DNA of 12,149 nucleotides, taken from positions 1-12,149 of the forward strand of contig CAUULU010000031.1 in the NCBI GenBank assembly GCA_963546185.1, written 5' to 3'. Within the stretch, counting starts at the first letter, position 1; every line of letters begins with the position of its first letter. Below the pieces are notes generated by a model. The model was not told the DNA's origin. It did no database searches and worked only from the letters and a program-made list of their open reading frames with translations. Made by a program: the position numbers and the translations under genes. Positions 5,901 through 12,149 of this stretch are shown here, piece after piece. The DNA is from JABCPO02 sp963546185 (GTDB lineage: Bacteria > Bacillota > Clostridia > TANB77 > CAG-508).

Positions 5901-8900
5901 GAAATTTCAAAATAATATTTTAGTTGAAAATGATGATTTTATTCGTTTATTAAAAGTAATTGGTAATAACCATAAATATGATTTAAGAACTCAAATGTCT
6001 ATTGCGACTTTTAAAGATACCTCAACAGCTTGTGCAGATTTTAATTTTTGGAATAATAAGGCAAATAGATTTATTAGAAAGTACGAGGTGGGAATACCTG
6101 TATTTAATCAGGATGAAGAGATAACAGGATATATATTTGATGTATCACAAACAGTAAAAACAAAATATACTAATGATAATATAGTTCGTTGGGAGCTTAA
6201 TAATGAAAATATTTTAGATAATATTATTGAGCTGGATAAAGATTTAAGCACAAGTGAAAAGATTGATTTAATAATTAAAGAAAATATTAAAGAATATTCA
6301 CAAGTTATGCAAGAGAATGAACTTAAATTTATAGAAGAATCTTTAAAGATTTCTATAAAGGAAAGATTAAAAATTCCTTATGAGATTAATAGTGAAATAG
6401 TTGAATTTAGAAAGGATTTTAGTGAGAGTACCTATAAGTTTTTAGATATAGTAAATAATATAAATAAAGATATATTAAATGAGATAAGTAAAGAAATAAG
6501 GAGGAATGAGAATGAAAAAAGTAGTATTAGAAGAGAGAGAATTTTATCAAGAAATTATAAAGGACAAGGAAGTCTATACAGCCATAAGTCCAATGAATTT
6601 TTACGAGAGACAGGGAGGGAAGTATACAATAGAAACTTTGGATGGACAGAAAATTCTACTTCCAGAGGGGATAGAAGTAATAGACCTAGACAAGATATTA
6701 GAAATGGAAGAAATCAAATATTGGGGGAGAGAAAGAGTCAGATACCTAGAAGAAGAGAAACCACAATTATTGAAAGAGCTAATGACAACCAAAGAGTTGA
6801 TACCACACTTGATAGCAATACAAGAAGAAGTGAAGAAATTCATAGAGATAGAGAAACCAAAAATGATGAAATCTTGGGGAATAACAGAGGAACACCAATC
6901 TTTAATGAACAACTTTCAATCTTCTCTCAAGGAAATAATCTATCAAGAGATAATTCAAAGGTAGTCTTTAGAGAGGGAATGAAAGTTTTATATAAAGAAA
7001 AAGAATTTAAAATAACAAATTTAGATACTATAAGTGAAGATTTAAAAACAATTACAATTAAGGGAATAAATGCTGTTGGAGAATATATACCAATTCAGGT
7101 ATCAGAAACTATATCATATAGAAATGATGACGACTTATTAAGTATACTAACTATCTTAGAAGAAAAGAATTTTAATATTACAGATGAGATTGTTCCTGAA
7201 AAACTAACTCCTAGTGAAAGGCTAAATAATAATATAGAAGCTATTAAAACTTTAAAATTATTAGAAAAAGAAAATAGAAATGCAACTTATGAAGAACAAA
7301 TAATACTTTCTAAATATATAGGTTGGGGAGGTTTAGCAGATACCTTTGATGAGAGTAAATCTGGACAATGGGAAGAAGCAAGAAAGTTTTTAAAAGAGAA
7401 TCTAACTACTGATGAATATAATAAAGCAATGGAGAGTACCTTAACAGCTTTCTATACTCCAAAAGTTGTAATTGATAATATTTACACAAAGCTAATAGAA
7501 TTTGGTTTTAAAGAGGGAAGAATTCTTGAGCCTAGTTGTGCAGTAGGTAATTTTATAGGAAACTTGCCAAAAGAATTAGACAGTAGCCAAGTATATGGTG
7601 TGGAACTTGATAACATTAGTGGAAATATTGCAAAACAGTTATATCCTCAAAGTGAGATACAAGTAAAAGGCTTTGAAGAAACCAATTTTAGCAATAATTT
7701 CTTTGATATTGCCATTGGAAATGTACCATTTGGAAATTTTAAAATACTTGATAGAGAATATGACAGATATAATTTTCTAATTCATGATTATTTCTTTGCT
7801 AAAACTATTGATAAGGTAAAAAGTGGAGGAATAATTGCTTTTATTACTTCATCAGGAACACTTGATAAAAAGGATAATTCTGTTAGAAAGTATTTAGGAG
7901 AGAGATGTGAGCTTTTAGGTGCAGTAAGGCTTCCTAATAGTGTATTCAAAGGTGTAGCAGGAGCAGAAGTTACCTCAGATATATTGTTTTTAAAGAAAAG
8001 AGATAAAATTCAAGAATTAGATAATGAAACCTGGTATGAGATTGCAAAAGATAAAAATGGGCTAAAATATAATAAATACTTTGTAGATAACCCAGAAATG
8101 ATTATTGGAGAGATGAAAGAGGTTAATGGTCCTTTTGGAATAACCCTAACTTGTTCTTTAGAAGATACAAACTTTGAAGAAAGATTAAAAGGTGCATTAG
8201 AAAATATAAAGGGAGAATTTACAGCAACATTAGAAAAAGAAGAGCCTAAAACTATAACTTTATCTGACGAAGATATTAGAAATTTTTCTTATGTTGCAAA
8301 AGATAATAAAATTTATTTTAAAGAAAATAATGAGTTAGTATTACAAGAATTTTCACAAAAAGATATTAGAAAAATTGAAAAATATATAGAGCTATCACAA
8401 ACTTTAAGAAATGTTATTCAAATTCAAAAAGAAGATATAACAGATGAAAGATTAGCTAAGGAGCAAGAAAAATTAAATAATATATATGATGATTTCTTTA
8501 ATAGATATGGATCTCTAAACTCTTATGCAAATAGTAAAATACTTCGTGAAGATTCTACCTATCCTCTTTTATCAGCTACTGAGGTTTTAGATGAACAAGG
8601 TAATTTTAAAAGAAAAGGAGATATATTTTTCAAAAGAACTATTAAAAAACCAGTAGCTATTGAAAAAGTAGATACTCCACAAGAAGCACTAATTTTAAGT
8701 ATTTCTCAAAAGGGAAAAGTTGATCTTGAATATATGGAAAGTCTAACAAATATAGATAAATCGGATATTATTAATGATTTAAAAGGTCAGATATTTCTTG
8801 ATATAAAATTAAATAATGAAAATATAGTAGATATTAGAAAAGATTCTCCTAATGCATTTAAATATATTACAAAAGATGAATATTTAAGTGGAAATATTTT

Positions 8901-11900
8901 AAATAAAATAAAAGATATAGAAAGATATGAGGAAATCTTATTTAATCTACCTGATGAATATCAAATAAATTTAGAACTACTTAATTATCAAAAGAAAGAA
9001 CTAGAAAAAGTTATGCCAAAGCCATTAGAGGCAAGTGAGATAAATATAAGACTTGGATCAACTTGGATACCTCCTGAATATATTAAGGATTTTATAAGGG
9101 AAACTTTAAAAACATCGCCTTATGTAACATATAGAATAGAAGTTAATTATTCAGAATATAATTCAGAGTGGAATATAAAAGGAAAAAGTGTTGATAGTAC
9201 AAATCCTCTATCAAATATGACTTATGGAACAGATAGAGTTAATGCCTATAAACTAATTGAAGATAGTTTAAATTTAAGAGATACTAGAGTTTTTGATTAT
9301 GTTCTTGATGAAGAAGGTAAAAAAGTAGCTGTACTTAATAAGAAAGAAACAATGCTTGCAGGACAAAAACAAGACTTATTAAAAGAAGAATTTAAAAACT
9401 GGATATTTAAAGAACCTCAAAGAAGAAATGATTTAGTTAAAATATATAACGAAAGATTTAATGCTATAAGGCTTAGGGAATATGATGGTTCTAATTTAAC
9501 TTTTGATGGAATAAATCCTGAGATACAACTAAGACCTCATCAATTAAATGCTATAGCAAGAACTTTATATGGAGGTAATACACTTCTTGCTCATGTGGTA
9601 GGAGCTGGAAAAACATTTGAGATGGTTGCAAGTGCAATGGAAAGTAAAAGACTAGGACTATGTAATAAATCTTTGTTTGTTGTTCCTAATCACCTGACAG
9701 AACAAATAGGGAGAGAGTTTATGCAACTATATCCTGGTGCTAATATTATGGTTGCTAAAAAGAAAGACTTTGAGCCTAATAATAGAAAGAAATTTATTGG
9801 AAGAATAGCAACAGGAGAGTATGATGCAATAATAATAGGACATAGCCAATTTGAGAAAATACCAATGAGTAAAGGATATCAAGAAAGACATCTTAGAGAA
9901 GAGATAAATGATATTATAGTCAATATTAAGAAATTAAAAGAAGAAAATGACCAAAAATTTACTGTAAAGCAATTAGAGATGACTAGAAAGAAATTAGAAA
10001 CTAAATTAAAAAAACTAAATGATGATTTTAAAAAAGATAATGTTATTAACTTTGAAGATTTAGGTATAGATAAACTCTATGTTGATGAGGCTCATTCATT
10101 TAAAAATCTATATCTTTTCACAAAGATGAGAAATGTAGCAGGAATAGGACAAACAGAAGCACTTAAAAGTAGTGATATGTTTATGAAGTGTAGGTACATG
10201 GATGAGATAACAGGAGGTAAAGGAATTGTCTTTGCAACAGGAACACCAGTATCTAATTCAATGTCTGAGTTATATACTATGCAAAGATATTTACAATTTG
10301 AAGATTTAAAGAAACTAGGATTACATCATTTTGATAGTTGGGCTTCCACTTTTGGAGAAACAACAGCAGCAATGGAACTATCCCCAGAAGGAAATGGATA
10401 TAGAGTTAAAACGAGATTTTCTAAATTCTATAATTTACCAGAGCTTATGACACAAGTAAAACAATTTGCAGATATTCAAACAGCAGATATGCTTAATCTT
10501 CCTACACCAGAAGTGGAGTACAAAAAAATCCTGACAAAACCTACTCCTGAACAAAAAGAAATTTTAGAAAGTTTAAGTGAAAGAGCTGAATTAGTAAGAA
10601 ATAAAGAGGTAGAAGCAACAGAAGATAATATGCTTAAAATCACGAACGATGGTAAGAAGTTAGCCTTAGACCAAAGACTTATAAATGAAATGTTCCCTGA
10701 TGATCCAAATAGTAAAGTCAATACTTGTGTAGATAATATTTACAATATATGGGAAAAGACAAAAGAAAATCAATCAACACAATTAGTATTTTCAGATATG
10801 TCCACTCCAAAGGGAAATAATGAATTTAATATATATGATGATATTAAGAAGAAATTAATAGCAAGAGGTATTCCTGAAAAAGAAATAGCCTTTATCCATA
10901 GTGCAGGGAATGAGCAACAAAAAGATGAAATGTTTGCAAAAGTACGAAGTGGAGATATACGAATTTTACTTGGCTCGACTCAAAAGATGGGGGCGGGAAC
11001 TAATGTGCAAACAAAACTTATTGCTCTTCATGATTTAGATGTTCCCTGGCGACCATCTGATTTAGAACAAAGAGCTGGAAGAATTGTAAGGCAAGGAAAT
11101 GAAAATGAAAAAGTTGAAGTATATAGATATGTTACAGAGTCTACATTTGATGCGTACTTATGGCAGACGATAGAAAATAAACAGAAATTTATATCTCAAG
11201 TTATGACCTCAAAAACCCCTGTAAGAATCGCAGAAGATGTGGATGAAAGTTCACTAAGTTATGCAGAGATAAAAGCTCTTGCTACTGGAAATCCTTTAAT
11301 AAAGGAAAAAATGGATCTTGATTTAGAAGTAAATAAATTATCTATGTTAGAAGCTAATTATAAAAGTAACTTATATAGCCTAGAAGATAAAATTTTAAAT
11401 CATTTTCCACAAAAAATAGAGGAAGAAGAAAGAATTATTAATAATATGAAAGTTGATATTGAGAGAGTTGAGATACGACCTGATACAGAGAATAAATTTA
11501 CTTCTATTACTTTAAATGGTGAAAAGATAACAGATAAGAAGATTGCAGGAGCTAGTCTTTTAATGGCAATGAGTTCTGTAAAAACTGATACTCCAACTAA
11601 AATAGGGGAGTATAGAGGTTTTACATTATATTCATACTATGATACTTTTTCTAAGGTTTATAAGGGAATTTTAGAATACAAAGGAAAACATTTTACTGAC
11701 TTTGGAAATGATTCTTTGGGGAATATACAAAGATTAGATAACTTATTGGATAAAATACCAGATAGATTAAAAGATAGAGAGACAAAACTACAAGAGATAA
11801 AGGAAAATTTTGAAAGAGCAAAAGAAGAAGTAAAAAGACCATTTGAAAAAGCAGATATATTAAAAGAGAAAAAGAGTAGATTAAATGAACTTAATAAGCT

Positions 11901-11973
11901 GCTTAATATTGGAGAAAATATAAAGGAAAACTCTTGGAATAAGAGAAAACAGGAATTAAGTATAGCAGATTAA
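5863..11973 (+). CDS. Giant ArdC-like / N6-adenine methylase / SNF2 helicase fusion protein
   Basis: This is a 2036-residue multidomain DNA-processing protein of the kind found in conjugative elements and some phages. Residues about 5-100 resemble the N-terminal domain of ArdC antirestriction proteins (ATFKDTSTACADFNFWNNK ... IPVF ... YIFDVSQT); no HExxH protease part follows. Residues about 217-367 form an Arg/Asn/Ser-rich linker that is overprinted by another gene. A methylase-like domain follows, with motif I EPSCAVGNF from E556 and motif IV NVPFG at 620-624. The SNF2-type helicase comes next: Walker A GAGKT (1247-1251), DEAH (1408-1411), ATGTP (1458-1462) and motif VI QRAGRIVRQG (1736-1745). 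The last 250 or so residues are helical and charged. All helicase motifs are intact. The start is chosen from the AAGGAGG six bases upstream, and the gene overlaps the methyltransferase gene by 38 bases. ATP-driven DNA remodelling during transfer is the likely role; its exact task is unknown to me. Confidence 0.92.
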   Translation: MYIQKWEQKAIFKKFQNNILVENDDFIRLLKVIGNNHKYDLRTQMSIATFKDTSTACADFNFWNNKANRFIRKYEVGIPVFNQDEEITGYIFDVSQTVKTKYTNDNIVRWELNNENILDNIIELDKDLSTSEKIDLIIKENIKEYSQVMQENELKFIEESLKISIKERLKIPYEINSEIVEFRKDFSESTYKFLDIVNNINKDILNEISKEIRRNENEKSSIRRERILSRNYKGQGSLYSHKSNEFLRETGREVYNRNFGWTENSTSRGDRSNRPRQDIRNGRNQILGERKSQIPRRRETTIIERANDNQRVDTTLDSNTRRSEEIHRDRETKNDEILGNNRGTPIFNEQLSIFSQGNNLSRDNSKVVFREGMKVLYKEKEFKITNLDTISEDLKTITIKGINAVGEYIPIQVSETISYRNDDDLLSILTILEEKNFNITDEIVPEKLTPSERLNNNIEAIKTLKLLEKENRNATYEEQIILSKYIGWGGLADTFDESKSGQWEEARKFLKENLTTDEYNKAMESTLTAFYTPKVVIDNIYTKLIEFGFKEGRILEPSCAVGNFIGNLPKELDSSQVYGVELDNISGNIAKQLYPQSEIQVKGFEETNFSNNFFDIAIGNVPFGNFKILDREYDRYNFLIHDYFFAKTIDKVKSGGIIAFITSSGTLDKKDNSVRKYLGERCELLGAVRLPNSVFKGVAGAEVTSDILFLKKRDKIQELDNETWYEIAKDKNGLKYNKYFVDNPEMIIGEMKEVNGPFGITLTCSLEDTNFEERLKGALENIKGEFTATLEKEEPKTITLSDEDIRNFSYVAKDNKIYFKENNELVLQEFSQKDIRKIEKYIELSQTLRNVIQIQKEDITDERLAKEQEKLNNIYDDFFNRYGSLNSYANSKILREDSTYPLLSATEVLDEQGNFKRKGDIFFKRTIKKPVAIEKVDTPQEALILSISQKGKVDLEYMESLTNIDKSDIINDLKGQIFLDIKLNNENIVDIRKDSPNAFKYITKDEYLSGNILNKIKDIERYEEILFNLPDEYQINLELLNYQKKELEKVMPKPLEASEINIRLGSTWIPPEYIKDFIRETLKTSPYVTYRIEVNYSEYNSEWNIKGKSVDSTNPLSNMTYGTDRVNAYKLIEDSLNLRDTRVFDYVLDEEGKKVAVLNKKETMLAGQKQDLLKEEFKNWIFKEPQRRNDLVKIYNERFNAIRLREYDGSNLTFDGINPEIQLRPHQLNAIARTLYGGNTLLAHVVGAGKTFEMVASAMESKRLGLCNKSLFVVPNHLTEQIGREFMQLYPGANIMVAKKKDFEPNNRKKFIGRIATGEYDAIIIGHSQFEKIPMSKGYQERHLREEINDIIVNIKKLKEENDQKFTVKQLEMTRKKLETKLKKLNDDFKKDNVINFEDLGIDKLYVDEAHSFKNLYLFTKMRNVAGIGQTEALKSSDMFMKCRYMDEITGGKGIVFATGTPVSNSMSELYTMQRYLQFEDLKKLGLHHFDSWASTFGETTAAMELSPEGNGYRVKTRFSKFYNLPELMTQVKQFADIQTADMLNLPTPEVEYKKILTKPTPEQKEILESLSERAELVRNKEVEATEDNMLKITNDGKKLALDQRLINEMFPDDPNSKVNTCVDNIYNIWEKTKENQSTQLVFSDMSTPKGNNEFNIYDDIKKKLIARGIPEKEIAFIHSAGNEQQKDEMFAKVRSGDIRILLGSTQKMGAGTNVQTKLIALHDLDVPWRPSDLEQRAGRIVRQGNENEKVEVYRYVTESTFDAYLWQTIENKQKFISQVMTSKTPVRIAEDVDESSLSYAEIKALATGNPLIKEKMDLDLEVNKLSMLEANYKSNLYSLEDKILNHFPQKIEEEERIINNMKVDIERVEIRPDTENKFTSITLNGEKITDKKIAGASLLMAMSSVKTDTPTKIGEYRGFTLYSYYDTFSKVYKGILEYKGKHFTDFGNDSLGNIQRLDNLLDKIPDRLKDRETKLQEIKENFERAKEEVKRPFEKADILKEKKSRLNELNKLLNIGENIKENSWNKRKQELSIAD
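6498..6504 (+). promoter_or_regulatory. Internal ribosome binding site for the nested tnpV-like gene
   Basis: A perfect AAGGAGG lies inside the helicase coding sequence, seven bases before the ATG at 6512 in the +1 frame. The ATG at 6506 is only one base from it and is too close to be the start. The site is hard to explain by the helicase reading alone. Confidence 0.75.
6512..6964 (+). CDS. tnpV: TnpV-like protein, nested out of frame within the helicase gene
   Basis: This 150-residue protein is encoded wholly inside the giant helicase gene, one frame over. It resembles the transposon-encoded TnpV family of clostridial mobile elements, whose function is not established. Matching features, from memory of the family, are FYERQGGKYTIE ... 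ILLPEG near residues 30-53, then YWGRERVRYLEEEKPQLLKEL (about 70-90, family pattern GxxRxRYLxExxxxLxxxL), ELIPHLIAIQEE, WGITEEHQSLM and a C-terminal N-F-x(5)-L-K-E-I-I-Y-Q-E-I-I helix. The protein is soluble and rich in Glu, Lys and Ile, with no signal peptide or membrane segment. Its start is supported by AAGGAGG seven bases upstream. G+C is about 34% over 6541-6960 by hand count, against about 23% in a sampled 60-base stretch upstream. The protein family call is fairly confident; its translation in the cell is inferred. Confidence 0.8.
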   Translation: MKKVVLEEREFYQEIIKDKEVYTAISPMNFYERQGGKYTIETLDGQKILLPEGIEVIDLDKILEMEEIKYWGRERVRYLEEEKPQLLKELMTTKELIPHLIAIQEEVKKFIEIEKPKMMKSWGITEEHQSLMNNFQSSLKEIIYQEIIQR

Positions 11974-11988
11974 AGGACAGGTGATAAT

Positions 11989-12149
11989 ATGGAACAAAAC
12001 TATGATGAAAAGATAAAGGAAGTTAAAAGTAGTTTAAATAAGCTAGAAAGCAAAAAGAATAAAACAAATTCCTTAACAAGAAAGGAAAGAGCAGCTCATT
12101 TAATACAGAAAGGAGCATTATTAGAAATAGCTGGAATAGATAATGTAGA
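11989..12149 (+). CDS. TraD/DUF3847-like small transfer accessory protein, 5' part only
   Basis: The open frame starts at ATG 11989, with AGGTGAT (11979-11985) just upstream, 15 bases after the helicase stop, and runs off the window after 53 codons. The visible protein begins MEQNYDEKIKEVKSSLNKLE. It then continues through a Lys-rich stretch to TRKERAAHLIQKGALLEIAG (ending near residue 50). A short helical N-terminus followed by (R)KxRAxxLIxxGALLE is the pattern of small TraD-type and DUF3847 proteins of mobilisable elements, which sit near MobA/MobL relaxase genes and are thought to assist transfer. The length and C-terminus cannot be judged. The short spacing suggests it belongs to the same operon as the helicase. 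Confidence 0.7.
   Translation, partial: MEQNYDEKIKEVKSSLNKLESKKNKTNSLTRKERAAHLIQKGALLEIAGIDNV

Noticed and set aside
6601..6912. Open frame on the minus strand opposite tnpV and the helicase linker
   Set aside because: It has no ribosome binding site or recognisable family, and its Ser/Ile/Phe-rich product is what the complement of a Glu/Lys/Arg-rich coding strand gives. Similar minus-strand frames at 4255-4452, 5578-5769 and 10476-10721 were dropped for the same reason.
6506..6964. The two overlapping frames seen as a frameshift error or decayed helicase gene
   Set aside because: The helicase frame is uninterrupted from 5863 to 11973 with all motifs intact, and the +1 frame has its own start and stop. 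No single indel would improve either reading, and an A of ATG 6979 has only a crowded Shine-Dalgarno-like stretch, so a separate helicase start there is unlikely.

Overview
The window is a stretch of conjugative-transfer DNA from a very A+T-rich bacterium, with every gene on the + strand. Coding DNA is roughly a quarter G+C by eye, arginine is almost always AGA, and A/T-ending codons dominate. This suits Fusobacterium or a relative, or a low-G+C clostridium. That assignment is inference; there is no rRNA or other taxonomic marker here. The gene set (TraF-like signal peptidase, topoisomerase III, MobA/MobL relaxase, DNA methyltransferase, giant ArdC/methylase/helicase protein, TraD-like protein) is typical of an integrative and conjugative element or conjugative plasmid. 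No integrase or attachment site is in view, so I cannot tell which.

Layout. Bases 1-392 hold the 3' end of a family S26 signal peptidase gene, whose stop overlaps the start of topB (389-2437). A 228-base non-coding interval (2438-2665) follows. It is much richer in G+C (about 48% over 2481-2540) and full of inverted repeats. Its right half matches the architecture of an IncQ/MOBQ-type origin of transfer: an imperfect inverted repeat followed two bases later by a GTAAGYGYGC-like nic motif. The MobA/MobL relaxase gene starts directly after it (2666-4771). Next comes a CcrM/HinfI-type adenine methyltransferase (4788-5900). Its 3' end overlaps the start of a 2036-residue protein (5863-11973) that joins an ArdC-like N-terminus, an N6-adenine methylase-like domain and an SNF2-type helicase. 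The window ends inside a small TraD/DUF3847-like gene (11989 onward).

The most unusual feature is a second, well-formed gene nested out of frame inside the giant helicase gene. A 150-residue TnpV-like protein (6512-6964) is read in the +1 frame, with its own strong Shine-Dalgarno sequence. The helicase frame stays open across it and there encodes only an Arg/Asn/Ser-rich linker. Wobble-base choice in tnpV avoids every T that would create a stop in the helicase frame, which suggests that both frames are kept.

How the parts could work together (inference from family knowledge): the relaxase nicks oriT and pilots the strand, topoisomerase III and the helicase/methylase handle DNA topology and processing, the GANTC-type methylase may mark or protect element DNA, the signal peptidase matures a transfer-apparatus protein, and the TraD-like protein is a transfer accessory. 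Short gaps and overlaps suggest co-transcription on each side of the oriT interval.
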